DNA of 64,000 nt. Source: Xestospongia bergquistia (lineage: Eukaryota > Porifera > Demospongiae > Haplosclerida > Petrosiidae). The stretch spans positions 4,577,001 to 4,641,000 of the forward strand of contig OZ014421.1 in assembly GCA_963965975.1 (NCBI GenBank), written 5' to 3'. The notes beneath the pieces are model-generated. The model did not search any database and was not told the origin of the DNA. It saw only the letters and a list, made by a program, of their open reading frames with translations. A program made the translations under genes and the position numbers. Below, piece by piece: positions 14,211-25,799 of the stretch. Within the stretch, counting starts at the first letter, position 1. Every line of letters starts with the position of its first letter.

Positions 14211-14390
14211 CTTTTATATATGGTGTGCTATTTGTGTCAAAAGCAATAATGGGAGTGGCTCACTACTGGGTTGTGCTGAAGAGTTCAGGGTTTAGGTTTT
14301 GGGGCATGGTCTAGTAATGGTATAAAACTATACAGGTGAAACCCACTCCCATTATAGCACTATTAATTTTGATGTAAACTGTACGCCATA
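14211..14390 (+). mobile_element. 180-bp MITE-like insertion upstream of family copy 2
   Basis: Absent from the matching place in unit A (9122-9131), where TTAATAG passes straight to CTTTACATCTC. The inserted DNA has imperfect inverted ends (AATAATGGGAGTGG near 14250 and CCACTCCCATTAT near 14343) and is bounded by AGCTTTTA and AGCTTTAC, a possible 6-7 bp target duplication. It lies in the 5' region of the family gene. Confidence 0.6.
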
Positions 14391-14485
14391 AGCTTTACAT
14401 CTCTTCCTTATAATTAACTCACATATCCTGATATAGTATATTACAGTGAATTCTATTGTTCCTGTTTTCCATTGCCATTAACAAT

Positions 14486-15493
14486 ATGACTGATAATCAA
14501 GAAGATAAAAAAGTTCGTCACTCCATACAGATACAACTTCAGAACAAAACTACAACAACAAAAACTATACTGGTCTTTGGAAGAGATCATCACATCCCTC
14601 TGACTCCTGCCATTGTTAAAGAGGCGTGGCAAGTTGTCCAAGTTGGTCCACAGGGCAATGTTACTTTTGAATATCCTGAAGATACATCTGTGGGTGCTTT
14701 TTATACAAGAGAAGATGGTTCACAAGTCAATATTGGACCTTATCCAGCTAAACCTGGTACTACCTGGACCTGCCAGATGAATACACAATATGATGATGGA
14801 AATATGGAGATAGAACGTGAGTAATGGAAGTGTTCATATAATGCTAGCTAAGACCTGTTTATATTGGTTGTAAACGTTATCACAATTATATAGCTTTACT
14901 ATTTTATATTTTTTATGTTGTGCAACAACGGGCACAGAATATAGCTTTTATCATATATATGTAAATGTGAAACTTTGTAATGAGTCAATCTCTGTAAGAG
15001 AGTTAAGTAGAGAATTCCATTGATGAATTGAACATAATTATATTAACTATTATAATAATTAGAAGTATCAACTTCTCTGTTTTTTTTAGCTAAAGCTCCT
15101 CCCAATAGTCATGGTGTCTACATAATCTACAATAAGCCTCCTGCTGCATGGTCTGGTCGTAAGTTAAATATTGGGCTCTATAAAGATGAGAAGGTTCTAC
15201 TTGTTAAGCGAGATTTACGTGTTGGAGATTATGTTGAATTGAAGCCAACTAACAAGCTTTATTTCAGTAGTATGGAGGTAGCATCACCTTCAAGTCCAGG
15301 ATTTGATTTAAATGCTATATTTGAAAATGCTAGGAGAGGAAGCTTACGAGAGGATATTGATTTCTTTGACGCTGAGTTCACACCATTGATTCAAATCGAT
15401 CTACAAAATTATTCTAATGGGATGGATGTTATTATTGAAGAACATGAAATGAGTGGACAAATACTGTTTATCCCTAAACCTCATTATATGTAA
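14486..15493 (+). CDS. Uncharacterised two-exon family protein, copy 2 (intact)
   Basis: I do not recognise a named family. Exons 14486-14816 and 15090-15493, with a phase-1 intron, give 244 aa. The ATG (MTDNQEDKK) matches that of copy 3. The exon 1 half holds LVFGRDHHIPLTPAIV, EAWQVVQVGPQGNV, FEYPEDTSVGAFYTRED and NIGPYPAKPGTTW. The exon 2 half holds PPNSHGVYIIYNKPPAAWSG, VLLVKRDLRVGDYVELKPTN and DFFDAEFTPL. No signal peptide, membrane segment or known catalytic motif is visible. The even polar-hydrophobic alternation suggests two beta-rich domains, one per exon (inference). Likely a soluble cytosolic protein. The 5' region shares AACTCACATATCCTGATAT with copies 1 and 3, a possible common promoter part. 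Confidence 0.85.
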
Positions 15494-17020
15494 ATGCACT
15501 ACAATATGTCTATATGATATTACACATAGTGCTTTTAACTGTTTATACATTATACAATCACTGATTTACTAGATCACACTAATTAATAGATTATTGTTAA
15601 ATATAAGTACACATACCTAGTTTTAAGACAATACATTTTTATGCTACTATATTTCTATACACACACATATAACTTTTGGCATTGTGAAGTAGATGATAGT
15701 CATAATAGTTGTTACAATTTTCTCTTAAAAGTATTATAGGCTCCATGGCCACCTCCAATGATATCAACTATTGATCTTTCTTGATTTTTTTAATAATATT
15801 CATGTGATTTTTTGATTGTACCTATTACATATTTGATTTGTCAGCCATGTTGTAGGCCAAAAAAAGACTAATAACATTAGTGTTATACAGGAATCAGAGT
15901 GATACTGCTTTGATATGCTGTTTATTTAATGAATGTACATAAAGGAGAAGGCCAAGCCTAGTAATAGCTTATTGAATTCCTAAACCACTAGAACTATAAG
16001 GTATAGGAACCAATTTATTAGTCAATCATGTTGATCATGTGCATAACTATTGTGATGGCTGTGTTATCTGTATACATATTCCAAGTTTCTTTGAAAAATT
16101 GTTAGACTTTGGCTAAGGTTAACTACAATGATATTATATTTTAGTAACATTGCCAGAGTCTAATCTAGGCATACTCTTTCCCAAATACTGAGTATGTACA
16201 TGTTGTACTCAGTTTTTTGAACCAAGTTTGGTCAGCCAAGACTACATTTTATCTTAGTGGGTGTATTCTTTCCATACAGAACATTGGATTATGTTAACAT
16301 TGTACTTAGTTGGCTGAACCAGGATCCAAGTCTGGCAAGCCAAGATTAGATTTATACTTCATAAACAATTCAAATGCACTGAGCATAGATTTGATGTATA
16401 CATTTTGTTGTTGACTATATAGACAAAGTAGGATGTATATATAACTGGTTGAGATTGACAACCAATACTGCATATTGTAGTTACTATAAAACAATCAATA
16501 AATAGTTATTTGCATAACTGTGTCCATTTACTGAAGACATTGTCTGCCCACCACACTAGTTGTTCAATTGTGCAGTTGTATACATAAATTAAATATGATT
16601 TCATTTTCATTTGTTTTCACACAATCATCTTTGTTTGGAAGATTTCTTATTAGTCTTTACATTTAACTGAGAATACATGTTTTTTTGAGCTGCTGCCTGT
16701 TGTATCATCAACAAATGTATAGCTTTAGAGAGAGCTCATCTCTTGCCCAAAAACTTTGAAGTTTTGATTTTTAAAATAAACTATTATTGAAGCTACATAT
16801 GAATGAAGTGTCTGTATTGTCTAGCATGCTGAAATTGTTAATATAGTAGTGGAAGCTATTATTGCTGACAGTCACATGATTATATGGTCATATGAATATT
16901 GTAATCAAATTGTCTCATGTTATTTAGCTTTACATCTCTTCCTTATAATTAACTCACATATCCTGATATCATATATTACAGTGAACTCTACTGTTTCTTT
17001 TTTCCATTGCCATCAACAAT
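15494..17020 (+). other. Intergenic DNA, no gene seen
   Basis: AT-rich spacer between family copies 2 and 3. A loose pair of direct repeats with GAACCA...GTC(A/T)GGC(A)AGCCAAGA lies near 16220-16250 and 16310-16350. The last 100 bases repeat the 5' region of copies 1 and 2. Confidence 0.6.
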
Positions 17021-17877
17021 ATGACTGATAAACAAGAAGAAAAAATGACTTGTCACTCCATACAGATACAGCTTCTGAACAAAACTATAACAACAAAAAC
17101 AATACTGGTGTTTGGAAGAGATCATCATATTCCTCTGACTCCTGCTATTGTTGAAGAGGCGTGGCAAGTTGTCCGAGTTGGTCCACAAGGTCGTGTCACT
17201 TTTGAGTATCCTGAAGATACATCAGTGGGTGCTTTTTATACAAGAGAAGATGGTTCACAAGTCAATATTGGACCTTATCCAGCTAAACATGGTACTACCT
17301 GGACCTGCCAGATGAATACACAATATGATGATGGTACTATGGAGCTAGAATGTGAGTGATGGAACTGCTTCTACAATGCTAGCTAACACCTGTTTGTTTA
17401 ATGTCATAAAAAAGTTAGCACTAGCTTTAGAAATTATTATAATAATTATAAGGATCAACCTCTCTTTTTTTAGCTAAAGCTCCTCCCAATAAGCATGGTG
17501 TCTACATGATCTACAATAAACCTCCTGCTGCATGGTCTGGTCGTAAGTTAAATATTGGGCTCTACAAAGATGACAAGGTTCTACTTGTTAAGCGAGATTT
17601 ACGTGTTGGAGATTATGTTGAATTGAAGCCAACTAACAAGCTTTATTTCTGTTGTATGGAGTCAGCATCACCTTCAAGTCCAGAATATGATATCAATGCT
17701 GTATTTGCAAATGCTAGTAGTGGAAACAGGGGAGATAGTATTGATTTCTTTGATGCTGAGTTCACACCATTGACTAAAATTGATTTACATCAATATCCCA
17801 ATGGAATGGAGGTTATTGTACAAGAAAATGAAATGAGTGGACAAATACTTTTTATCCCAAAGCCTCATTATTCATAA
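17021..17877 (+). CDS. Uncharacterised two-exon family protein, copy 3 (intact)
   Basis: Exons 17021-17351 and 17474-17877, phase-1 intron of 122 nt, 244 aa. It begins MTDKQEEKMTCHSIQIQL and ends ILFIPKPHYS. Compared with copy 2 it has VRVGPQGRVTFEYPED in the first half and AKHGTTW in place of AKPGTTW. Both splice sites are canonical (GTGAGT; TTTTTTTAG). It lies 1.5 kb after copy 2 on the same strand and shares its upstream sequence. Function unknown. Confidence 0.85.
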
Positions 17878-18322
17878 ATATACAGTCTATATGATATTAT
17901 ATATATATAATTTAGTGCTTTTGACAGTTTGTACAGTGACTGTTTACTAGCCCTACAGTAATTAATCATGTTGTTGTTAAATGTATAATAAGTGCATATT
18001 ATAAGGCTCCATGGCCAACTTTTTGATTCCAATAATATCAACTATTGATCTAACAAGAAACAATTATCTTGTATGGTCATTTCCAGGAAACATTGTCATA
18101 TTTGTAATCACTAATGGTATTAGAGTTAATATAATAAATATTGAGTTGTTAGATCATACTATATATATAATTCACTTTATCTATGAGAGTATTTACTGAT
18201 GTGCTTATTATATATTTGTTATAAAATTAGTTGGCATACAGTAGTCACCTTATAACAAATTTGACTTAATAGATTTTGCTATGTCTATTATCAAACCTAT
18301 TGATGGCTCATTCTTTGGGGCA

Positions 18323-19195
18323 CTAGTAATTTGTACCACACCCCCTCAAGGCTCCTACATCCTTTACTACTCTTCCTTCTCTTCTCCTTGATGGATCACC
18401 TCTTGAATTAGTCTCTTCGTTTAAGTACCTAGGTGTTACTCTAACCTCTCCTGGTCTACTCACATCAATGAAATCTGTTCCAAGGTCAAGAAACTGCTTG
18501 GCTACATCTATCGTCAATTTTACTATAACTCTTCTTCTTCTGTTCTTATCAAATTGTATTTGACATTAATCCTTTCCATCCTTACATACAGCTCCTCTGT
18601 TTGGGATCCATATTCCATTCCTGTCATCAACGAATTGGAAAAAGTTCAACCACTTCGTGGTAAAACTCTGCAATAAAAATTGGACCTCTGATTATCCTCT
18701 ACTTCTACAACTCTTTAATCTTCCTTCTCTATTCTCTCGCAGAACAACATCCAAGCTTGTCCTTTTATACAAGTTTATTTATAGTAATCTCTACATTCCT
18801 GCTTGATCTTTTTTATTTCAAATCAGTCCTCCTATAATTTATGTTCTTCCCACCCATTAAATCTGAATCTGCCCTTCTCCAGATTTTCTGCTACCCTCAA
18901 CTCCTTCCTTCCCTGTGCTATCTCCCTGTGGAATTCCCTTCCCTCCTCATTCAAAGATCTCAACTCTGTAAGTCAGTTAAAGCAAAATATTTATCTATTT
19001 TAAAATTATCAGGAATATAACATACATATTGTACATATTTATTTATTCACTCATCTGTCAATATCATCACTTATTATTAATCCTCTACTTCTTATTTTAT
19101 TCTCATTACGAATCTAGTATTGTTATTGATGCTCTTTATATTAGCTTTGCTATTGAGTGTCTTTTGTGTTTTAATAAATAAATAAATAAAAAAGT
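18323..19195 (+). mobile_element. LINE 3' end (CR1/L2-like), 5'-truncated and decayed
   Basis: Plus-strand frames with interruptions show SFKYLGVTLTS, then INEICSKVKKLLGYIYRQFY-type sequence, LIKLYLTLILSILTYSSSVW and, after frameshifts, SLWNSLPSSFKDLNSVSQLK (18900-18990), the usual C-terminal part of CR1/L2/Jockey reverse transcriptases. The 3' end is a run of AATA units at 19172-19190. Minus-strand reading frames over it are shadows. Confidence 0.75.
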
Positions 19196-19380
19196 TAACA
19201 TGCCTGTATCCATTGCACAAAACTGACTGCATGGAATGTTGATAATCATGCAAGTAAGTTGAAGTAACTTTCCATAAAAGAAGTTCCATGGCCTCCTTCC
19301 TTTAAATGTATTTATGTTCGTTATCATCATACTGGACTAGTTGTTTTATAATTACAAATTAACAGCTGCTAGCAAATAAT

Positions 19381-19738
19381 ATGGTAGATCATTCTAAGGA
19401 TTTAAAAGGCGGAAAGTCTTGTGTACCAATTTTACAGCTTCTAAACATATATAACTACGACCAATATTTACTTGTGAACCATCTTTTCTAGTATAGTAGG
19501 CCCCACTGCTATATCTTCAGGATAATTAAAAATGATACAGCCTTGTGGACCAACTTGAATAACTTGTTGTGCCTCTTCAACAATAGCAGGAGTCAGAGGA
19601 ACATGATGATCTCTTCTAAAGACCAGAATTGTCTTGCTGACCTTATCAAGCAAAACTTAGGTCTGGTACTACCTGGACCTGTAACATTGATACACGGTAT
19701 GATGATGGAAAAATTTGGAAATATGACTATGAAAGTAA
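19381..19738 (+). pseudogene. Family copy 4: exon 1 with an internal inversion
   Basis: Plus-strand ATG at 19381 starts MVDHSKDLKGGKSC. From about 19458 to 19645 the sequence is on the minus strand and reads TILVFRRDHHVPLTPAIVEE and VIQVGPQGCIIFNYPEDIAV. From about 19660 the plus strand resumes with GTTWTCNI-like codons and runs to the donor GTAAGT at 19734. So about 190 bp in the middle of exon 1 are inverted in place. No exon 2 follows; the intron sequence (GTTATGTGGCTTAAATTATT) is followed by LINE-derived DNA. The gene is dead. Confidence 0.85.
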
Positions 19739-19759
19739 GTTGCAGCAGTAGTATATAAT

Positions 19760-22275
19760 ATCATCAGTTGTTGCATAAATTAGATGATTGTGTTATGTGG
19801 CTTAAATTATTTAATTCCTTACAACCACACCATGCACCATGCTTTGATTTGAAGTTATTTCTAAGTTTATAAAACTTGTCAACTACAAAATATAACAATA
19901 TGCCATCTACTGAAAAGACTATTATTATTATTATTGTTATTATTATTTGACAGAACAATGGAGGATGAGAATATAAAAATTAGATGTTTGAGGTGGTGAT
20001 TGTATTAAAATTAGCAAGTGGTACAGTGATAAATGTTATGTTAGTGAAATATTGAATTGAATTGGATGTGAGAGAGAGCAACAGTTGTAACATGAACATA
20101 GATACTAAATGAACAAGTATTTGATGGATCAAATTTAGTAAGGAAGTATAACCAAAGTATTTAAAACTGCACTATAATGTTGGTAAAAGACAAATCAAGG
20201 TTAATTAAAGGGAGAGTATTCCACAGTCTAAGTACTCTATTGAAGTAAAAATGAAAGAAAGAAAGAATCATTGCTTGAGAACTTAAAGATTGAGTATTGC
20301 AGGAACTTTAGGAAATCTAATTATTGATATCAAAACAGTTAGGGACTTGACACTTAATTATATAGAGTTATTGAGTTCCATGGTCAGCATCAGAAGCAGG
20401 ATGAGCAGGATGTGGAATGACGGAAGACATGATTTATAGTCAGAGTAGTAGCTATTTTAAATATACTTCATGGCATGTCTTTCACTATCCTCAACTTCGA
20501 TTATATCCTCAATACAATAAGGACACTAGCTAGACTTGTGAGTTATATAGTATTTGAGATCTAATGATAGAGAAATTAATATAGACGTTTTCAAATGCTA
20601 ATGATGAACTCGAAAGTATGACAAATAAGGTCCAGTGTTTGTAAGCTTTATCAATAAATTATCAATGATAGGACCAAATCAGACTTCAAGCTTGACTCCA
20701 AATCAAAAATAACATTTATGACATCAATTGTTATGTTTAATATAACAGAGTGCAAAATTGTTCAAGTACAGTTTCAATTTTTAACACAGTGAACATTAGA
20801 TAAGATGTATGTCACTGTACAAGACAACACATACATCTGTATAATAACACTGTATGTGTGTTTATTTGTATTATATACATAAAACTTCCATTAAATTATT
20901 AAAAGTAGGCAATGCCATTTACAAACTTGTGGTGATAGTGAAATATATACACACTACTCTTTCATTTATACATTCCACAAAAATAGCACTCAATAGTTCT
21001 ATATCAGTGACACTGTGAAGGATATATATGAGAGGTGTATTGCTAGTCATTTTAGAATCACAAAAGATAATTTCATTACAAAAAGAACAGAGTTTAAATA
21101 GTACACAAGACATAGAACAAGTGTAAACGAACACATAACACCAGAGAAAACTAGCACTAAGAAAAATCTATTACCACAATTAACATATTTCACTACTACA
21201 ATAGAGGTGTCAGTAGCAGCTATTAACAAATAAATAATTATATCACAAATCAATCATAACTCAAAATAACACTAAACACTTATTATACAATTATTACCCA
21301 ATACATTAATGAGTCCACCACAGACACTAATGAATGTGAAAAATTATATTTCATAAAATCAATCACCAGTAACATAGGTTACTCCTGTTAGTAAAGCAAC
21401 AGTCATTCAACAAGACCCATTCATACTTTTCTATCAAACAGATGAAAGCACAAATGTACATACACTTTTCCTATAGAAACTGTAAACTTCCAGACAATAG
21501 AAACAACACACTGTCTGTGTCACGCATCAATATCATGTGTCTCTCACTACAATGGACTACATCAAATGAACACTAACAATAAACACTAACATGTATACCT
21601 CAAATCATTTCATAGAGTGCTAAATATATTGTACTTAAACCACAAACAAAATAAAAGAACTAACAACTTACTTATTACATTAATAAGAGTAGCCAGAGAT
21701 AGGCATTTGAACATTTTCATAAACTAGAAATGGGAAAAAATCACACAGAATATGAGTGAGTACAAACACCACAAGAAAGGTCTTTTGTTAAAATTATCTT
21801 CTGCTGCACAAATTGAAAATACAAAATGGAAGTACAATCACAATCATCTCCTGACACAAATTATGAGGTTGACAAAAGCTCAAGAAAACTGCGGATGTAA
21901 GCTTGTGTACAGACTGTCAAATTTGTCCCCATAACTACACTTGTACTTGCTTAGATTCTATCTTATACATAACAGTATGTAAACATGTTCACCTTGTACA
22001 TATGAAATATATGTAAAAGGACATAAACAGTATTTTAGAAGATCCTACTCTGCTAGCTGATACTTACTCCTACTTTACCAGCCTATTATCTGACAAGAAA
22101 CCAGACACATCTTTAACACAAACCATGCACAAACTAAAACAACCTTATTAAAGAAAATTCAAAAAGCACTAGTTTGTATATATAAATCTGATGTATAAAA
22201 CCCGCTTTTTCATTATCTCTTGTTCCTTGGTTACAACAGGCTTTTAACTTCTTGACAGATCCTTAGCATTCTTGA
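19760..22275 (+). repeat. Segmental duplication, copy 1
   Basis: About 2.3 kb closely matches 25800-28085. Shared landmarks include CTTGTCAACTACAAAATAT (19875; 25829), AATGGGAAAAAATCAC (21728; 27078) and GTTCCTTGGTTACAACAGG (22223; 28041). The left part (about 19914-20700) is an old minus-strand LINE 3' end related to that at 31350-32335. No gene is seen in it. Confidence 0.8.
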
Positions 22276-22287
22276 GGACATCAATGC

Positions 22288-22330
22288 GTGGATCACATGC
22301 GGTACGACAAACCGTCACGTGAGCTAACCC
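22288..22330 (+). promoter_or_regulatory. Conserved block with CACGTG upstream of family copy 5
   Basis: GTGGATCACATGCG...GTGAGCTAACCC here is matched by GTGGATCACGTGCG...GTGAGCTAACCC at 28364-28397, upstream of another family gene. Both hold a CACGTG palindrome (bHLH-type box). Position is about 75-115 nt before copy 5. Regulatory role is inference from conservation. Confidence 0.45.
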
Positions 22331-22403
22331 TTGTAAAACCTAAAACGAGGGGTTAAATGTTTGGATAACGTATGGTACATCAGCTAGCCAAAAAATTTAT
22401 GAT

Positions 22404-23326
22404 ATGGCAAATCATTCTACGGATGTAGAAGACAGAAAGTCTTATATACCAATACAAATTCTGAACAAAACAACAACAACATAAACAATACTGGTCTTTG
22501 GAAGAGATCATCATGTTCCTCTGACTCCTGCTATTGTTAAAGAGGCGTGGCAAGTTGTCCGGGTTGGTCCACAGGGTAATGTTACTTTTAAATATCCTGA
22601 AGATACATCAGTAGGAGCCTACTATACTAGAGAAGATGGTTCGCAAGTAAATATTGGACCTTATCCAGCTAAACCTGGTACTACATGGAACTGTAACATG
22701 AATACACAATATGATGATGGTACTATAAATATGGACAGTAAGTTAAAACTGAAGTATAAGATCATTAGTCATTGGATAGATAATTGTTATGTGGCTTAAA
22801 TTATTTAATTAGTAGAAGTTATCAGACTTCTACAAACAATACACAGTAAATACTAACTTCTTGCCAGTTTGGATATTACTGATATGTAGTGTAATGATTG
22901 TCTTATGATTTATATACTGTTTCTCTTCTAGATAAAGCTCCTCCCAATAGTCATGGTGTCTACATAATCTACAATAACCCTCCTGTTGCATGGTCTGGTC
23001 GTAGGTTAAATATTGGGCTCTATAAAGATGGAAAAGCTCTGATTTTGAAGCGAAATTTACGTGTTGGAGATTATGTTGAAATGAAGCCAACTAACAAGCT
23101 TTATTTCTGTTGTATGGAGTCAGGATCACCTACAGATCCTTCTTTTGATATTAATGGTGTGATTTGGAGAAAAAGCATAGGAGATGAAATTGATTTCTTT
23201 GATGCTGAGTTCACTCCATTAACACAAGTTGATTTAGATCAATATCCTAATGGAATGGAGGTTACTGTACAAGAAAATGAAATGAGTGGCCAATTATTGT
23301 TCTCCTTTAAACCTCATTATTCTTAA
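22404..23326 (+). pseudogene. Family copy 5: intact except for one nonsense codon
   Basis: Exons 22404-22737 and 22932-23326 with good splice sites. The protein starts MANHSTDVEDRKSYIPIQIL. The codon after a run of four threonines is TAA (near 22482) where other copies have AAA (lysine), ending the frame at about residue 26. The rest of both exons is open and well conserved, ending SFKPHYS. Exon 2 is nine bases shorter than in copies 2 and 3, as in copy 6. Either a young pseudogene or an allele; a sequencing error at one base is also possible. Confidence 0.75.
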
Positions 23327-23870
23327 CTATATGATATTGCCCATTTTTACATTAAAGTGCACTTCAATTTTTGGTTAAATTTTGTTTTGCTAGTATTGAC
23401 ACTAATGATATAATTGTTTTGGATTTGTGTGTCTAATTACAGATGAATTTAATTGATGATCAGAATATAAATATAAAATAACATAGTTCCCTTGATTTAG
23501 AATTGTCATATTTTTTACTGAACTTCTTGTTTTGATACTTCTTTGACCACTCACTGGTTAATTTCAGGTCAATATGCTTCCAACTAGAATCACAGATTTT
23601 TTGAGGGATTAAAAATGTTATTAATAATATATGCTACAATTCATGCACATTTTTTCGGAGGAGGAATAAGATGGATATTCTCCCGAAAGAGTCTGAGAAA
23701 AACACTAGGTATGGTAGCTCATAGATTTATGCCAAAATATAATTATATGAAATTATTTAATTGAGACAATAATCATTGAATATAGTTTACATGTATCTTA
23801 TTATTAGCTAATCATATACACTTTCAATTAAGAGACTACTTCCTTTATAATTCCTGACATGTTATAAAGA
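23327..23870 (+). other. Intergenic DNA shared with the downstream flank of copy 6
   Basis: No gene seen. The stretch matches 33560-34030 (for example GATGAATTTAATTGATGATCA at 23441 and 33708, less one base) and then 40100-40310. The BEL/Pao element split the latter copy. Confidence 0.6.
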
Positions 23871-23973
23871 GGCATGACAAGTTATTCAAGTTTCTAGAAA
23901 GGCTAGCTTTACTCACATTCTATCTCCATAGTACCATCATCATATTGTGTATTCATCTGGCAGGTCCAGGTAG

Positions 23974-25453
23974 TACACAGTAAAAAGTGATGGGTAGAAA
24001 TAACCCAAATTTTTGGGTCAAAACACGTGCAACTCAGGTAACACATGTCTTGGGTTAAAATAACCCAATGAAAATAATAGTTATAGCAACTGTCAAATGT
24101 ATTGGTGATTATAACTCACACTTGTAGTTAAAGTAACATCTGATATAGTAACTATTGCTGTTACTTTAACTTTGTACTGTGGTTACTGTAACACTTTAAT
24201 AGGTTTGATTATAACACATGTTGTAGTTATCATAACTAAAAAAATAGGTCATTATAACTAATGTTATTAACATAAATCAGATTATCAAGACACCAAAAGA
24301 GACATCAGTAACTTTGCAAAAAAATATGAAAAAAAGATAAATGAGCAATAAAAGATGTTACTATATAGTATATTTACAAAGTAAGATAACATAAATGAAC
24401 ATGGTTAACAGGGACTGTAACTTCCTTGGAAATAGGTGTAGAAGAATGAATCAAACCAGAAGTTATAGAATAATATAATAATTGCAAATATTTTAAATTA
24501 GTAGTAGTATTAATGTATGCTAATATTTCACTCATCACATGCAGCCACCCTGTAAAAACTGATTGGTTGATTTAACCATAATTTGGTTATACAGGTTGCA
24601 ATTACAAACTTATTTTTGTCAAAAGTAATGACAATATCATTTTCATTACTAATGTAATAATGTTTATGTAACTACTAAACCATCAATGTCATAGTTACAT
24701 AAACATTATTACATTAGTAATGAAAATGATATTGTCTTTACAATATCACTTTCATTACTAATGTAATAATGAAAATATCATTTTCATTACTAATGTAATA
24801 ATGTTTATGTAACTATGACATTGATGGTTTTGTAGTTACATAAACATTATTACATTAGTAATGAAAATGATATTGTCTTTACAATATCACTTTCATTACT
24901 AATGTAATAATGAAAATATCATTTTCATTACTAATGTAATAATGTTTATGTAACTATGACATTGATGGTTTTGTAGTTACATAAACATTATTACATTAGT
25001 AATGAAAATGATATTGTCTTTACAATATCATTTTCATTACTAATGTAATAATGAAAATATCATTTTCATTACTAATGTGATAATGTTTATGTAACTATGA
25101 CATTGATGGTTTTGTAAAGACAATATCAATAATTTTTTTGCAAAGTTACTGATGTCTCTTTTGGTGTCTTGATAATCTGATTTATGTTAATAACATTAAC
25201 TACAACATGTGTTATAATCAAACCTATTAAAGTGTTACAGTAACCACAGTACAAAGTTAAAGTAACAGCAATAGTTACTATATCAGATGTTACTTTAACT
25301 ACAAGTGTGAGTTATAATCACCAATACATTTGACAGTTGCTATAACTATTATTTTCATTGGGTTATTTTAACCCAAGACATGGGTTACCTGAGTTGCACG
25401 TGTTTTGACCCAAAAATTTGGGTTATTTCTACCCATCACTTTTTACTGTGTAC
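23974..25453. mobile_element. 1.48 kb foldback element with long terminal inverted repeats
   Basis: The first about 330 bp (ACAGTAAAAAGTGATGGG...) are the reverse complement of the last about 330 bp (...CCCATCACTTTTTACTGT), with few mismatches. Both ends abut GTAC, which occurs once in intact family genes (CCTGGTACTACC), so a 4-bp target duplication is likely, although GTAC is its own reverse complement and the boundary is ambiguous. The centre is a 141-bp tandem array that is itself palindromic. No transposase frame is seen, so it is non-autonomous. Confidence 0.85.
24640..25115. repeat. 141-bp tandem repeat of palindromic units inside the foldback element
   Basis: TTTTCATTACTAATGTAATA recurs at 24781, 24922 and 25063, giving an exact 141-bp period for about 3.3 units. 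Each unit holds inverted arms (ATTACTAATGTAATAATG and CATTATTACATTAGTAAT; GTTTATGTAACTA and TAGTTACATAAAC), so each could form a cruciform. Confidence 0.85.
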
Positions 25454-25799
25454 CAGGTTTAGCTGGATAAGGTCAAATATCTATGTGTGAACCTATCCTC
25501 TCTTGTATTGTAGGCCCCTACTGATGTATCTTCAGGATGTGTGAAACAAATTAATTTGAGTCAATGGCCATGGTGTGAACTCATCATCAAAGAAATCAAC
25601 ATCATCTCCTATACTTCTTCTCCTAGCACTTGCAAATACAATATTGATGTCAAAGAGGATCTGTATGTGACACTGACTCCATACAACAGATATAAAGCTT
25701 GTTAGTTGGCTTCATTTTAATAATTTTCTTATCTTTAATTTAAACTGCTCAATATTAAATTTTAACTTACGACAAGACCATGCAACAAAATTTAATGTG

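Larger units (their letters stand above)
9746..15100 (+). repeat. Tandem duplication unit B (CRAT copy B and family copy 2)
   Basis: Second copy of the block described at 2045-9745. It lacks the retrotransposon of unit A and has its own 180-bp insertion at about 14211-14390. Exons of the CRAT copies are nearly identical; introns differ by small indels. Confidence 0.85.
23880..25725 (-). pseudogene. Family fragments split by a foldback element
   Basis: On the minus strand, 23973-23905 is the end of exon 1 with its donor (TGAGTAAAGCTAGC). 25545-25458 is the middle of exon 1 (YPAKPG side next to the insertion), and 25720-25560 is part of exon 2 (LKPTNKLY side, several stops). The two exon 1 parts join at GTAC if the foldback element is removed. 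The exon 2 fragment is on the wrong side of exon 1, so the copy was also rearranged. Not functional. Confidence 0.75.

Noticed and set aside
18011-18199. 62-aa frame after family copy 3
   Set aside because: AT-rich, no similarity to the family and no splice or promoter support.
20919-21253. Two hydrophobic minus-strand frames
   Set aside because: They are not conserved in the paralogous segment at about 26800-27100 and overlap each other in different frames.
24640-25115. Regular repeats that might suggest a CRISPR array
   Set aside because: The period is 141 bp with palindromic units and no unique spacers, inside a foldback element in a eukaryotic genome.
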